The notes below the pieces were generated by a model. It ran no database searches, was not told where the DNA came from, and saw only the letters and a list, made by a program, of their open reading frames with translations. Below, piece by piece: positions 7,998-17,626 of a DNA stretch of 64,000 nucleotides. The DNA is from Paraburkholderia bryophila. GTDB lineage: Bacteria; Pseudomonadota; Gammaproteobacteria; Burkholderiales; Burkholderiaceae. A program made the position numbers and the translations under genes. The DNA is taken from the NCBI RefSeq assembly GCF_013409255.1, contig NZ_JACCAS010000001.1:4216001-4280000 (forward strand), read 5' to 3'. Position 1 is the stretch's first letter. The number at the start of each line of letters is the position of its first letter.

Positions 7998-9971
7998 TTA
8001 TTCGTTGTCGGGTTGGGCAGCGTGCTCGCCGGTGTCGGCCGATTCGGCGCGGGCCGCGAGCTGCGCGTCGTATTTCGCGCGCGCGTCGCGCACGGCGGGG
8101 CGCGCCGACACTTCGGGCACGGCGACTTCCCACCACCAGCCGCCTTCGTCGGTGGTGCGGGCCGGATCGGTGTCGATACTGATCACGTAAGTGCGATCCG
8201 CAGCGCGCGCGCGTTGCAGCGCGACTTCCAGTTCAGCGATATTCGCGACGTGTTCGGCTTGCGCGCCGAGGGCTCGCGCATGCGCGGCGAAATCAATTTG
8301 CGGTGCGCCGAGCGGACCTTGCATGCAGTCCTCCAGCAGGTTGTTGAACGGTGCGCCGCCGCACGCCTGTTGCAGGCGGTTGATGCAGCCGTAGCCGCGA
8401 TTGTCGAGCACGACCACGATCAGCTTCGCGCCGATCATCACCGAGGTCGCGATCTCGCTGTTCATCATCAGATAGCTGCCGTCGCCGACCATCACGATCA
8501 CTTCGCGCGCCGGTCGCGCGAGCTTCGCGCCGAGGCCGCCGGCAATCTCGTAGCCCATGCACGAATAGCCGTATTCGACGTGATACGCGCCCGGTTTGCC
8601 GGCGCGCCACAGCTTGTGCAATTCAGCGGGCAGGGTGCCCGCCGCGCACACGACGATGTCGTTCGCCGCGGACCCCGGACTCGAACGCTGGATCGCGCCG
8701 ATCACGTCGCCTTCATAGGGCAGCACGCTGTCGCGTTGCGGCGCATGCGTGAGCGTGGTCACCGCGTCGCGCCAGCTCGCTGCGAGTTTGTGCGCGCGCG
8801 CGGTCCAGGGGCGTTCCGCGTGCCAGCCTTGCAGCGGTTCGGTGAGTGCGTCGAGCGCGAGACGCGCGTCGGCTTCCACGACGAGCGCGCGATGCTTGAG
8901 GCCGTCGAACGCGTTGGCGTTGATCGCCACCACGTCGGCCTGGGTGAACAGCGTATTCGAACCGGTGGTGAAGTCCTGCAGGCGCGTGCCGATGGCGAGC
9001 ACGCAGTCGGCGTCGTGCGCGAGCGCGTTGGCAGCGGGCGAACCCGTCACGCCCAGCGCGCCCGCGTTCAACGGATCGTTCCACGCCAGCGAGCCTTTGC
9101 CCGCCTGCGTTTCCGCGACCGGAATACCATGCACGGTGGCGAAGCGGTGCAGCGCGTCGGTGGCGTGGCCGTAGAGCACGCCGCCGCCCGCGACGATCAG
9201 CGGCCGTTTGGCGCGCCGCAAATGCGCGACGGCGACTTCGATCTCGTCGATACGCGGCGTCGGCGCATGAAAGCGGACGATGCGCGGCTCGAAAAACTCC
9301 GCCGGGAAATCCCACGCCTGCGCCTGCACGTCTTGCGGCAACGCGAGCGTGACGGGACCGCACAACGCGGCGTCGGTCAGCACGCGCACGGCTCGCGGCA
9401 GCGCATTCAGCAATTGCGCCGGATGCACGATCCGGTCGAAATAGCGCGACACCGGCTTGAGCGCGTCGTTGGCGGACACGCCGCCATCGTGAAAGTCTTC
9501 CACCTGTTGCAGCACCGGATCCGGCGCACGCGACACGAAGATGTCGCCGGGCAGCAGTAACACCGGCAGACGGTTCACATGCGCGAGTGCCGCCGCCGTC
9601 ACCAGATTGGTGGCGCCCGGTCCGATCGAGGTCGTCACGGCCATCATGCGGCGGCGGAAATGCGCTTTCGCGAAGGCAATCGCGCTGTGCGCCATGGCCT
9701 GTTCATTGTGGGCGCGCAGCGTCGGAAATTCCTCGCGATGCTGGTACAGCGCCTCGCCGATCCCCGCAACGTTGCCATGCCCGAAGATCGCGAAGACGCC
9801 GCCGAATAGCGTCTCGGTGCCTTTGCCGTCTTCAGTGGGCACGCGTTGCGCGGCGAGGTAGCGGACCAGCGCCTGCGCGGTCGTCAGGCGGATCGTGCCG
9901 GACACCGCAGGGCGTGCCTGGGTGGCGTCGTTGGCGGACGCCGTGTCGTGATGCATTACGCGCTGGTTCAT
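7998..9971 (-). CDS. iolD: Trihydroxycyclohexane-1,2-dione hydrolase IolD, 657 aa
   Basis: A thiamine-diphosphate enzyme that opens the inositol-derived ring to give 5-deoxy-glucuronate. The N-terminal pyrimidine-binding domain contains the acetolactate-synthase-like AHNEQAMAHSAIAFAKA with its conserved Glu, followed by TSIGPGATNLVTAAALAHVN. The central domain has the VAGGGVLYGHATDALH region. The C-terminal ThDP site is VGDGSYLMMNSEI with an NRGYG motif about 25 residues on, at roughly 495-525. Start ATG 9971 overlaps the iolC stop (ATGA). The upstream frame to 10043 is a shadow of iolC. Confidence 0.95.
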   Translation of the reverse strand: MNQRVMHHDTASANDATQARPAVSGTIRLTTAQALVRYLAAQRVPTEDGKGTETLFGGVFAIFGHGNVAGIGEALYQHREEFPTLRAHNEQAMAHSAIAFAKAHFRRRMMAVTTSIGPGATNLVTAAALAHVNRLPVLLLPGDIFVSRAPDPVLQQVEDFHDGGVSANDALKPVSRYFDRIVHPAQLLNALPRAVRVLTDAALCGPVTLALPQDVQAQAWDFPAEFFEPRIVRFHAPTPRIDEIEVAVAHLRRAKRPLIVAGGGVLYGHATDALHRFATVHGIPVAETQAGKGSLAWNDPLNAGALGVTGSPAANALAHDADCVLAIGTRLQDFTTGSNTLFTQADVVAINANAFDGLKHRALVVEADARLALDALTEPLQGWHAERPWTARAHKLAASWRDAVTTLTHAPQRDSVLPYEGDVIGAIQRSSPGSAANDIVVCAAGTLPAELHKLWRAGKPGAYHVEYGYSCMGYEIAGGLGAKLARPAREVIVMVGDGSYLMMNSEIATSVMIGAKLIVVVLDNRGYGCINRLQQACGGAPFNNLLEDCMQGPLGAPQIDFAAHARALGAQAEHVANIAELEVALQRARAADRTYVISIDTDPARTTDEGGWWWEVAVPEVSARPAVRDARAKYDAQLAARAESADTGEHAAQPDNE

Positions 9972-12022
9972 GCGGCCTGCTCCTGATGAACGCGGCTCGA
10001 CGCGCCGTGCTGCGTGGCGTTTGCGCCACGCGTCGCGCGCCACGACGCGATCAGCGTTTCGAACGTGCGGCGCACGCGCGCGATCAGTTCGTCGTCGCCG
10101 ATTTCATTGGCGAGCCACGCATGGCTCGGCTCGTGAAAGATCGTGCGGCCGACGGTAAAGCCGCGACACGTTGCCGATTGCGCGGCGGCGCGAAACCCCT
10201 CGTTCAACTGCTCGACACCCGCCGACAAACCGAGCAGCACCACGCCACGGCAATACGGATCGCGTTCGGCGATCAGCGCGTCGACGGCCTGCCATTGCGC
10301 GGCGTCCATCGGTTCGAGTTTCCACCACTCCGGATAGATGCCGATGTTGTACAGCCGCTTCAACGCGCGATACACAATGTCCGGCTCCTGCGGCAGCGAC
10401 GCGTGCTTCGGTGGAATCACTTCGAGCAGCAGTTCATGGCCGCTTGCCTGGGTCGCGTCGTACAGCGCGCGCAACTGCGCTTCCTGTTCGAGACGTTGTT
10501 CGATGGGCTCGTCCGGATGGAACTGCACGAGGCACTTGGCGATATGGTCTTGCGGCCACGGAATCAGCGAGGTGCCGATCGAGCGGCCGTGATCGAACAC
10601 CAGCGGCACGGAGCCGGGCAGTTCGACCGGACGGCCGATCCACCATCCGCGTCCGGTGGCGGCGTTCAGCGCATCCTGGCCATAACGGTCGTCGATCAAT
10701 ACGCCGATGCGGTTCTGCAAGCCCAGCGCGCTTTCCGTCTGCGCAACGGCTTCGACGAACAGGCCTTTCAGTTGCGCAATGCGCGCTTCGTCGGCGCCGG
10801 TTTGCTGCGCGAGTTCGAAGAACTGGTTGCGATGATCGAACGCGAAGCCGAGCACTTCGTCCCATTGTTTGCGGGCCGGCGAGACGCGATGCAAACGTGC
10901 CAGCGTTGCGTCCCGATCCGGACGGCGCATACGTTGCGGGTCGGTTTTCGCTTCGCGCAGGAAGTAGTCGAGTTCGGCCGGCGTCGGCATGGCCGGCGCG
11001 CAACCGTGTCGCGACACCACTAGCGCGCCGCTCGCGTTTGCGGCGCGCGCGCAGGCTTCGAGCGGTTGATCGCGCAACCATCCGGAGAGGAAGCCGGACG
11101 CGAACGCGTCACCCGCGCCGAGCACGTTCAGCACTTCGACTTCCACGCCGCCATGTATGGGCAGTTCATCGAGCGAGGCGGGCACCTTGCCTTCGATGAT
11201 CTGGCAGCCCATCGGTCCGCGCTTGAGCACCAGCGTGGCCGGTGTGACGGCGCGCACCATCGCGAGTGCGTCGACCAGTTCGGTCTTGCCGCCGGCAATG
11301 CGGAATTCTTCCTCGGTGCCGATCACCAGATCGAACAGCGGCAGAATCCGCTGCAAATGCGCGGTAACGCCTTCACTCGCCACGAAGCGGGTTTCGCCGT
11401 CCGCTTTGCCCGTGAGGCCCCACAACACCGGACGGTAGTCGATATCGAGCACCGTGCGTACCTGGTTGCGGCGCGCGTAATCCAGCGCGCGGCGGCTCGT
11501 GCGGTTCACCTGTTCGGTGGAGAAGTGCGTGCCGGTAATCAGCAGCGCTTTCGACGACGCGATGAATGCCTCGTCGAAATCCGCTTCGTCGACGGCCATA
11601 TCGGCGCAGTTCTCGCGGTAGAAGATCAGCGGGAACGTATCGCGGTCTTTCAGGCCGAGCAGCACGAGCGCGGTCAGGCGTTCCTGATCGACGCGTACAT
11701 GACTGACGTCGCAACCTTCTTTAGTGAGCGTCTCGGTGAGAAAACGGCCCATGTGATCGTTGCCGACGCGCGCCAGCATCGCCGAGGCGAGGCCGAGCCG
11801 CGCGCAGCCGAACGCGATATTCGCCGACGACCCGCCGAGATACTTCGCGAAGCTCGACACGTCTTCGAGCCGCGCGCCGACCTGCTGCGCGTACAGATCG
11901 ACGGCGAGCCGGCCGAGGCAGACGATGTCGCGCGTGCGGCCCGGCGCGAAGCGGCCGGTGGTCGAACCCGAACCCGACGCCGGGCCGGACGGGTTAGCGC
12001 TGAGAGTGCTGGAGTGAGCCAT
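9968..12022 (-). CDS. iolC: Bifunctional 5-dehydro-2-deoxygluconokinase / DUF2090 aldolase-like protein, 684 aa
   Basis: The N-terminal half (about 30-330) is a PfkB-type sugar kinase: KYLGGSSANIAFGCARLG (60-77), TGTHFS, and the catalytic LGAGDAFASGFLSGW (301-315). It should phosphorylate 2-deoxy-5-keto-D-gluconate. From about 360 to 675 follows a DUF2090 domain (LGFAFDHRNQFFELAQQTGA, LIDDRYGQDALNAATGRGWW, EVIPPKH), widely annotated as the aldolase that splits the phosphorylated product into dihydroxyacetone phosphate and malonate semialdehyde. The fusion therefore joins two consecutive steps. Start ATG 12022 gives a short disordered Ser/Gly-rich leader. The stop overlaps iolD. Fusion is common in proteobacterial IolC; aldolase activity is taken from family annotation. 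Confidence 0.93.
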   Translation of the reverse strand: MAHSSTLSANPSGPASGSGSTTGRFAPGRTRDIVCLGRLAVDLYAQQVGARLEDVSSFAKYLGGSSANIAFGCARLGLASAMLARVGNDHMGRFLTETLTKEGCDVSHVRVDQERLTALVLLGLKDRDTFPLIFYRENCADMAVDEADFDEAFIASSKALLITGTHFSTEQVNRTSRRALDYARRNQVRTVLDIDYRPVLWGLTGKADGETRFVASEGVTAHLQRILPLFDLVIGTEEEFRIAGGKTELVDALAMVRAVTPATLVLKRGPMGCQIIEGKVPASLDELPIHGGVEVEVLNVLGAGDAFASGFLSGWLRDQPLEACARAANASGALVVSRHGCAPAMPTPAELDYFLREAKTDPQRMRRPDRDATLARLHRVSPARKQWDEVLGFAFDHRNQFFELAQQTGADEARIAQLKGLFVEAVAQTESALGLQNRIGVLIDDRYGQDALNAATGRGWWIGRPVELPGSVPLVFDHGRSIGTSLIPWPQDHIAKCLVQFHPDEPIEQRLEQEAQLRALYDATQASGHELLLEVIPPKHASLPQEPDIVYRALKRLYNIGIYPEWWKLEPMDAAQWQAVDALIAERDPYCRGVVLLGLSAGVEQLNEGFRAAAQSATCRGFTVGRTIFHEPSHAWLANEIGDDELIARVRRTFETLIASWRATRGANATQHGASSRVHQEQAA

Positions 12023-12095
12023 GAATAATCCTGAATAACTGAGCGTGGGATTCGGCGCCGCGGCACCGGGGCCCACACGAATAAATCAGATCCAA

Positions 12096-12902
12096 TCAGA
12101 TCGTCGCGCCTTCGAGTTCGCCCATCATCTTCTGCATCTCGGCGCCGCCGGCCATCATGTCGAGCACTTCGTCCTTGCTGATGGTGTCTTTCGTGAACGT
12201 GCCGAGCGATTTGCCGCGATTGAGCAGCGTGAACGAATCGCCGATCGGATACGCGTGGTGGACGTTATGCGTGATGAAGATCACCGAAATACCTTTGGCG
12301 CGCGCCTTGTGAATCAGCTTCAGCACGTTGAAGCTCTGCTTGACGCCGAGCGCGGCAGTCGGTTCGTCGAGAATCAGCACGCGCGCGCCGAAGTGAATGG
12401 CACGCGCGATCGCCAGACACTGTTTCTCGCCGCCCGACATCGTGCCGATCGGCTGATGCGGGTCGCGCACGTTGATGCCCATTTCCGCGAGCTTGTCGCG
12501 CGCGGCGGTGGCGCAGTGTTCGAGGTCCATCACGTTGATGAAGCCGAGCAGCTTTTTCTGCGGCTCGCGTCCCATGAAGAAATTGCGCGCCACCGACAGC
12601 AGCGGCACCAGCGCGAGATCCTGATAGACGGTAGCGATGCCGAGATCGAGCGCATCTCTCGGCGACGTGAAGCGCACCGGTTTGCCATCTACGAGATACG
12701 TACCTTCGCTCGGCTGATGCACGCCGGCGAGCGTCTTGATCAGCGTCGACTTGCCCGCGCCGTTGTCGCCGAGCAGGCAATGCACTTCGCCGCGCCGCAG
12801 CTTGATGTTGATGTCCTTCAACGCGATGATGTTGCCGAAATAGCGGCTGACATTTTCCAGCGACAGGATGTAGTCGCCTTCGGTCTGTTCGAGGGTGCTC
12901 AT
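12096..12902 (-). CDS. Sugar (inositol) ABC transporter ATP-binding protein, 268 aa
   Basis: A single ABC domain: Walker [10 protein letters not shown] (45-53), Q-loop [13 protein letters not shown], signature MSGGEKQ, Walker [14 protein letters not shown] and the H-loop FITHNVHHA. It is about half the length of RbsA/MglA-type ATPases, which carry two ABC domains, so it probably works as a homodimer with the permease encoded upstream (12938-14122). It lies between the permease and iolC on the same strand and is inferred to power myo-inositol uptake. Start ATG 12902 follows GGAG. The spacing to iolC is about 70 bases. Confidence 0.9.
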   Translation of the reverse strand: MSTLEQTEGDYILSLENVSRYFGNIIALKDINIKLRRGEVHCLLGDNGAGKSTLIKTLAGVHQPSEGTYLVDGKPVRFTSPRDALDLGIATVYQDLALVPLLSVARNFFMGREPQKKLLGFINVMDLEHCATAARDKLAEMGINVRDPHQPIGTMSGGEKQCLAIARAIHFGARVLILDEPTAALGVKQSFNVLKLIHKARAKGISVIFITHNVHHAYPIGDSFTLLNRGKSLGTFTKDTISKDEVLDMMAGGAEMQKMMGELEGATI

Positions 12903-12937
12903 CGTGAACTCCGTGCCGTAGCGAGAATTGGCGAGGT

Positions 12938-14122
12938 TTAGCGGGAGGCCGCGACGCGGCTACGCACGTAGTGGTTGAACAGCACGGCGAACAGCAGCAT
13001 CACGCCGAGGAACACGCGGAACCAGTCCGAGTCGACGTTCGTGTAGGTAATGCCGATCTGCACGACGCCGAAGATCAGCGCGCCGAAGCAGGCGCCGATC
13101 ACCGAGCCGTAGCCGCCGGTGAGCAGCGTGCCGCCGATCACCGCGGCGATGATCGCTTCGAATTCCGCCTGCAAACCGCGGTCGGCCGCGGCCGAGCCGA
13201 TGTCGCACACCTGCAGCACCGCATACAGGCACGAGCAGAACGCGGTCAGCACAAACAGCGAGATCTTCACGCGCCGTACCGGCACGCCGACGTTCTTGGC
13301 CGCGTTGGCGTCGCCGCCGACGGCAAAGATCCAGTTGCCGAAACGGGTCCGTGCCAGCACGAACGCGCAGACGATCGCCAGACCGAGCCACCACAGCAGC
13401 ACCTTGGGAATACCGGGCACGAGCGGCACGCCGCTGTCGAGCATTTTCACCAGACCGATATGGCCGAGCCAGGTGAACAGGCCTTTGAACGCGACACCCT
13501 GAAACAGCGTGTGGGCCAACCAGTCCTGGCGCGCGACGTCGCCGACACCGGAGATGATCGTGCGGTCGGCAAACATCACGGACAAGGCCAGCGTGAGGCC
13601 GCGCAGAATGAACAGGAACGCCAGCGTGACGATGAACGACGGCAGCCGCGTGCGCATCACCAGATAGCCGTTGAGCGCGCCGAGCAGCATCGAGCCGGCG
13701 AACGCGAAAATGATCGCGAGCCAGATCGGCCAGTGGAAGTACATGGTGGGCAGCGCGACCATCATGCCGGCAAAGCCGATCATCGAGCCGATCGACAGAT
13801 CGAATTCGCCGGCGATCATCAGCACGCACGCGCCGACCGCGATCAGACCCAGATAGGCCGCGACTTGCGACCAGTTCATCACGCCGTCGAGATTGAACAT
13901 GCCCGAGTTGCCGGCCGCCAGGCCGAACACGATAAACACCATCGCGGTGCCGGCGAGCGCCGCGAACTCCGGGCGATTCAGCAGATGCTTGAACCACGAT
14001 TCGCGGCGTACGCGTTCGTCGGCACTAGCGGCCGTTGTGGTGCTGGCCTGTCCGGTCGGGTCTTGCGGATCGGTCGGCGGCTGCTTGCGGGGATGGGGAT
14101 GAAAAATGTTGGCGACACCCAT
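12938..14122 (-). CDS. Sugar (inositol) ABC transporter permease, 394 aa
   Basis: A BPD_transp_2 (RbsC/MglC-type) permease with about 9-10 membrane helices after a 65-residue cytoplasmic N-terminus rich in Pro, Thr and charged residues. Family hallmarks include [43 protein letters not shown] and the [27 protein letters not shown] loop that contacts the ATPase. ATG 14122 is preceded by AAGGAGAG at good spacing, so the longer frame to 14272 is rejected. It lies between the solute-binding protein and ATPase genes; the substrate is inferred from the surrounding iol genes. Confidence 0.92.
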   Translation of the reverse strand: MGVANIFHPHPRKQPPTDPQDPTGQASTTTAASADERVRRESWFKHLLNRPEFAALAGTAMVFIVFGLAAGNSGMFNLDGVMNWSQVAAYLGLIAVGACVLMIAGEFDLSIGSMIGFAGMMVALPTMYFHWPIWLAIIFAFAGSMLLGALNGYLVMRTRLPSFIVTLAFLFILRGLTLALSVMFADRTIISGVGDVARQDWLAHTLFQGVAFKGLFTWLGHIGLVKMLDSGVPLVPGIPKVLLWWLGLAIVCAFVLARTRFGNWIFAVGGDANAAKNVGVPVRRVKISLFVLTAFCSCLYAVLQVCDIGSAAADRGLQAEFEAIIAAVIGGTLLTGGYGSVIGACFGALIFGVVQIGITYTNVDSDWFRVFLGVMLLFAVLFNHYVRSRVAASR

Positions 14123-14412
14123 TTGAAGCTCTCCTTGATACGCCGGCGGGCGACTGATCGTCGGCAACCCGTGCGGCGTTTGAAGCAAAGTAAATGCGGC
14201 GAATAGTGGCGGCCTGTCGCGTCGGTCTGTGCGGCACGCCGGTGCAGCGCGACGAGGCTGCACGTCAAACACAACGGGCGGGCGAGTGCCGGCCGGGCCG
14301 AGTCGATCCGGCCGGTCCCCGCTTGATTGTTGTTGGCCGCGAGCGGGGCGATCGTCGTGATCGCGGTGCTCGCGGCGGGTTCAGGCTATGCGTGGCTAAG
14401 CGGATTACCGGC
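14123..14412. other. Intercistronic region with a GC-rich hairpin
   Basis: This 290-base gap separates the binding-protein gene from the permease gene. It contains CCGGCCGG at 14289-14296 and again at 14308-14315, an 8-bp stem around an 11-base loop, without a following T-run. In other sugar ABC operons such hairpins protect the 5' binding-protein mRNA or reduce read-through, which would let the binding protein outnumber the membrane parts. No gene is seen. Confidence 0.45.
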
Positions 14413-15459
14413 TTAGCGGTATTGCCCCGCGTACTTCAGCACCTTGTCGACGTTAGCCTTGGTGATGAAGCCCGGGCCCGAGCCGATATTGCGCGGCCCA
14501 TACGAAGGTGCAAGGCCGTAAGTGGCGAGCCGTTCCTTGAACTTCGGATTGGCCTGCAGGATCTGGCGGATCTTCGCCGGGTCGGTGGTGTGGTCCTTCT
14601 TCACGATCGCCAGCACGGCGACCGGGATATAGCCCTGCAAGTACGGTTGCTGATCGATCGCGAACTGGATCGTGCCGTCCTGGATCGCCTTCGCGATGTC
14701 GCTGTCGAAGTCGAACGTAGCGAACCAGAGCTTGCCCGCGAGGCCCATTTGTTGCAGCGCCTTGATGGTCGGATCGGCCGACAGCGGACCGAGTGCGAGC
14801 ACCGCCTGCGTGTCCGGATGATTGCGCAGATACGCGCTCACCTTGGACTGCACGCCGGTCGGGTCCTGACCCGCGTCGAGCGTGGAGGTTTTGAAGTCGA
14901 CGCCGAGCGCATCGGCGAAACCACGGCAGCGTTCGAACGAAGCCGGATTCGTCGCGTAGTGGTTCACGCACAGGAACGACTTGATGCCCGCGGCCTTCGC
15001 TTTCTGGCCCGCCGCTTTGCCGGCCGCGTATTCAGGTTGGCCGACGTGCATGATCGCGCCGAGCTGCGCGCTTTGCTCTTCGGTGCCGGAGTTGATCGTG
15101 ACGAGCGGAATGTGTTTCTGCGTGACCTTGGCGATCGAACTCTTCAGCACGTCGAAGTCGGCGATCGAGACGATCACGCCGTCGTAGTTGCGCGCCGCAG
15201 CCTGTTCGACCAGCCGCGCCATGTCGGCGATGTCGCCGTTCGGCGGATTGCGGTAATCGGTCTCGACGTTGAAGTCCTCGTCGGCCTGTTTGATCGCGTT
15301 CTTGATGGTGTTCCACCACGAATCGGAATCCGGCGCGTGGCTGATCAGCACGAAATGGGCGTCAGCCGCGCGGGCGGCCGAGGCCGCGCCGAATCCCGTC
15401 GCCAACGTCAATGCCGTCACCAGAATCCTGAGCGCACCCTTGCCCTTGCAAAGTCTCAT
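14413..15459 (-). CDS. Sugar (inositol) ABC transporter periplasmic binding protein, 348 aa
   Basis: A type-1 periplasmic binding protein (Peripla_BP_4, RbsB-like). The signal peptide spans residues 1-30, with basic MRLCKGKG, a hydrophobic core and probable cleavage after SAARA. The mature start FVLISHAPDSDSWWNTIKNAIKQA is the typical first strand and helix, with a carbohydrate-stacking WW. Start ATG 15459 sits behind AAGGTGGAG; the GTG three codons upstream falls inside that ribosome-binding site and is rejected. It is the first gene of the minus-strand iol operon and lies next to the regulator, so myo-inositol is the likely ligand. Confidence 0.92.
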   Translation of the reverse strand: MRLCKGKGALRILVTALTLATGFGAASAARAADAHFVLISHAPDSDSWWNTIKNAIKQADEDFNVETDYRNPPNGDIADMARLVEQAAARNYDGVIVSIADFDVLKSSIAKVTQKHIPLVTINSGTEEQSAQLGAIMHVGQPEYAAGKAAGQKAKAAGIKSFLCVNHYATNPASFERCRGFADALGVDFKTSTLDAGQDPTGVQSKVSAYLRNHPDTQAVLALGPLSADPTIKALQQMGLAGKLWFATFDFDSDIAKAIQDGTIQFAIDQQPYLQGYIPVAVLAIVKKDHTTDPAKIRQILQANPKFKERLATYGLAPSYGPRNIGSGPGFITKANVDKVLKYAGQYR

Positions 15460-15567
15460 TGTCTCCACCTTTCTCGGTCTGTCGTTATTGAAGGGAGCGT
15501 CTGGCGGGCGGCTTTCCGTTCACATACAGCGCAGTGCAGTTCAGCTCGACGCCATCGCTCACGACCA

Positions 15568-15596
15568 AGATTAGGCCATCTTCCTGAGCGTTGCAA
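15568..15596 (-). promoter_or_regulatory. Promoter of the inositol transport/catabolism operon
   Basis: On the minus strand, TTGCAA (15596-15591) and TAATCT (15573-15568) are separated by exactly 17 bases, a good sigma70 pair. It points towards the binding-protein gene at 15459 and abuts the palindrome at 15596-15608, so a repressor there could block RNA polymerase. Motif-based only. Confidence 0.5.
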
Positions 15597-15608
15597 TGAA
15601 AATTTCAT
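15596..15608. promoter_or_regulatory. Candidate regulator operator, perfect palindrome
   Basis: ATGAAAATTTCAT is a perfect 13-base palindrome centred at 15602 in the AT-rich divergent region between the binding-protein and RpiR genes. It touches the -35 of the minus-strand promoter. Its form resembles the GAAA/TTTC half-sites of inositol-responsive RpiR regulators. Binding by the adjacent RpiR protein is inferred. Confidence 0.45.
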
Positions 15609-15622
15609 GACAAATAAAAATA

Positions 15623-15660
15623 GAAAATACGTTCCATTTGATGGGGTGGCTGCCTATAAT
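15623..15660 (+). promoter_or_regulatory. Promoter of the RpiR-iolG operon with a second operator-like site
   Basis: A perfect TATAAT lies at 15655-15660, with TTCCAT at 15632-15637 at 17-base spacing as a weak -35. GAAAATACGTTCC (15623-15635), an imperfect inverted repeat, overlaps that -35 and resembles the palindrome 15 bases away. Autoregulation of the regulator gene is a reasonable inference. Confidence 0.45.
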
Positions 15661-15735
15661 CGGCAGCGTCAGGACGCCGTGTGGCGGGCTTCACAGGCCG
15701 ATACCGCACTGCAATAAAGCACCCGAGAGAGAGCC

Positions 15736-16617
15736 ATGGCGGAAGAGAGCACCGAAGAATTGCCGAGCGTCGAAGAATTGATGCAGCGCATCGCGGAAAA
15801 CTACGAGGCGCTGCCGCGTCAGTTGAAGAACGTCGCGACATATATCGAACAGCACCGCGCGAGCGTGATGGTGGATCGCACCAGCGACATTGCCGCGAGT
15901 TGCGGCGTGCATCCGTCGGCGGTGGTGCGGTTTGCGCAGCGCTTCGGGTTCTCCGGCTTCTCGGATCTGCAGACGGTGTTTCGTCAGGCTTACACGGGGC
16001 AGGGCAGTTCGTCGCCGAGTTATCAGCAGCGCATTCGCAAGCTGATCGACGAGAAGCCGGGTGCGTTGTCGGGCGGTTCGGTGGCGCGGGAATTTATCGC
16101 GGCGTCGCGCGGCGGGCTGGAAGAACTCGAAGCCGGCCTCGACGATGCGCAGTTCGACGCCGCCGTGAAGATGCTGCAGCAGGCCGACAACATTTACGTG
16201 ATCGGCGTGCGGCGTTCGTTTCCGGTGGCGAGCTACATCGTCTATGCGTTGCAGCACACGCCCAAGCGCGTGCATCTGGTGTCCGGCTTCGGCGGCATGT
16301 ACCGCGAACAGATTCGCAGCGTGAAGAAGGGCGACGTGGTGATCGCGATCAGCTTCGCGCCGTACGGCAAGGAAACGCAGTATTGCTTGCGCGTCGCGCA
16401 TCACCATCAGGCGAAAACGCTGGTGATTACGGACAGCCAACTGTCGCCGCTGTCCCGTTACGCGACCACCCAACTGTATGTGAAAGAGGGCAGTGCGTTC
16501 GCGTTCCGCTCGCTGACCAGCACGATCTGTTTGTGCCAGGCGTTATTTATCGCGCTCGCGTACAAGCTCGAATTGAACGTTGAAGAATCCAAAGACACTG
16601 GAGGATACGATGACTGA
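15736..16617 (+). CDS. RpiR/MurR-family transcriptional regulator of inositol genes, 293 aa
   Basis: The N-terminal HTH_6 domain (about 12-85) includes LPRQLKNVATYIEQHRASVM and the recognition helix CGVHPSAVVRFAQRFGFSGFSDLQ. The C-terminal SIS sugar-phosphate-binding domain (about 130-270) has VIGVRRSFPVASYIVYAL and GDVVIAISFAPYGKETQ. Such proteins sense phosphorylated or keto-sugar intermediates. It is divergent from the transporter/iolCDEB operon and overlaps iolG by 8 bases, so it very probably controls both. Start ATG 15736 is preceded by GAGAGAG. It is functionally equivalent to proteobacterial IolR, though not related to the DeoR-type IolR of Bacillus. Confidence 0.9.
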   Translation: MAEESTEELPSVEELMQRIAENYEALPRQLKNVATYIEQHRASVMVDRTSDIAASCGVHPSAVVRFAQRFGFSGFSDLQTVFRQAYTGQGSSSPSYQQRIRKLIDEKPGALSGGSVAREFIAASRGGLEELEAGLDDAQFDAAVKMLQQADNIYVIGVRRSFPVASYIVYALQHTPKRVHLVSGFGGMYREQIRSVKKGDVVIAISFAPYGKETQYCLRVAHHHQAKTLVITDSQLSPLSRYATTQLYVKEGSAFAFRSLTSTICLCQALFIALAYKLELNVEESKDTGGYDD

Positions 16618-17626
16618 GGCGGTAAAGACGATCGATGTAGCGGTATTCGGCGCGGGACGCATCGGTAAGATTCATGCGGCCAATCTCGCGCGGCAGCCGG
16701 GCGTGCGGCTCAAGTACGTGGTCGACGTGAATCGCGAGGCCGCCGCGGCGCTCGCCGCCGAGCATGGCGCGCAGGTGGCGGATATAGACGGCGCGATGGG
16801 CGATGCGTCGATCGGCGCGACGGTGATCTGTTCGAGCACGGACACGCATGCGGATCTGATTCTGAAATCCGCCGCGCAGAAGAAGCACGTGTTTTGCGAG
16901 AAGCCGGTCGATCTCACGCTGGAGCGCGCGCGGGCTTGCGCCGACGCGGTAGAGCGTGCGGGCGTGGTGTGCATGATCGGTTTTCAGCGCCGCTTCGATC
17001 CGACGTTTTCCGCGTTGAAGGCGCGTATCGACGCGGGCGAAATCGGCACGCCGGAGATGCTGGTGGTGACGAGCCGCGATCCGGGTGCGCCGCCGGTCGA
17101 CTACATCCGGCATTCCGGCGGCATCTTCAAGGACATGCTGATTCACGACTTCGACATCTTCCGCTGGATTCTCGACGATGAAGCCGACACGCTGCACGCC
17201 ACCGGCAGTTGCCTGACCGACCCTGCGATTGCCGAGGCGGGCGACATCGATTCGACGGCGGTGACGATCCGCACGAAGCGCGGCCGCTTGTGCCAGATCA
17301 ACACCGCGCGGCGTGCCGCGTATGGCTACGACCAGCGTTTCGAAGTGCTCGGCAGCACCGGCATGCTGCAGGCGGGCAATGTGCGGCCGACTGAAGTCAC
17401 GGCGTATTCGAAAACCGAAGTGTCGAGCGATGTGCCCGAAGCGTTTTTCCTCGAACGTTACCGTGCAGCGTATGCGCTTGAAATCGCGCATTTCTTCGAT
17501 GCGGTGACGCGTGGCAAGCCGGTACGCACGACCGTCGCCGATGGTTTGAAAGCGCTTGAACTCGCCGACGCCGCCACGCGTTCGTGGCGCGAGGGCCGTG
17601 TGGTCAAACTCGGCGAGGCGTTGTGA
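16610..17626 (+). CDS. iolG: Inositol 2-dehydrogenase IolG, 338 aa
   Basis: A Gfo/Idh/MocA oxidoreductase that oxidises myo-inositol to 2-keto-myo-inositol with NAD. The Rossmann motif is VAVFGAGRIGKIHAANLA at the N-terminus; FCEKPVDLTL carries the conserved Lys; GFQRRFDPTF and DMLIHDFDIFRW contain the Asp/His catalytic region. ATG 16610 lies behind GGAGG (16600-16604) and overlaps the regulator's stop, so they are co-translated. The extended frame from 16580 is the end of the regulator in another frame. The stop is shared with the next gene as TGATG. Confidence 0.93.
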   Translation: MTEAVKTIDVAVFGAGRIGKIHAANLARQPGVRLKYVVDVNREAAAALAAEHGAQVADIDGAMGDASIGATVICSSTDTHADLILKSAAQKKHVFCEKPVDLTLERARACADAVERAGVVCMIGFQRRFDPTFSALKARIDAGEIGTPEMLVVTSRDPGAPPVDYIRHSGGIFKDMLIHDFDIFRWILDDEADTLHATGSCLTDPAIAEAGDIDSTAVTIRTKRGRLCQINTARRAAYGYDQRFEVLGSTGMLQAGNVRPTEVTAYSKTEVSSDVPEAFFLERYRAAYALEIAHFFDAVTRGKPVRTTVADGLKALELADAATRSWREGRVVKLGEAL

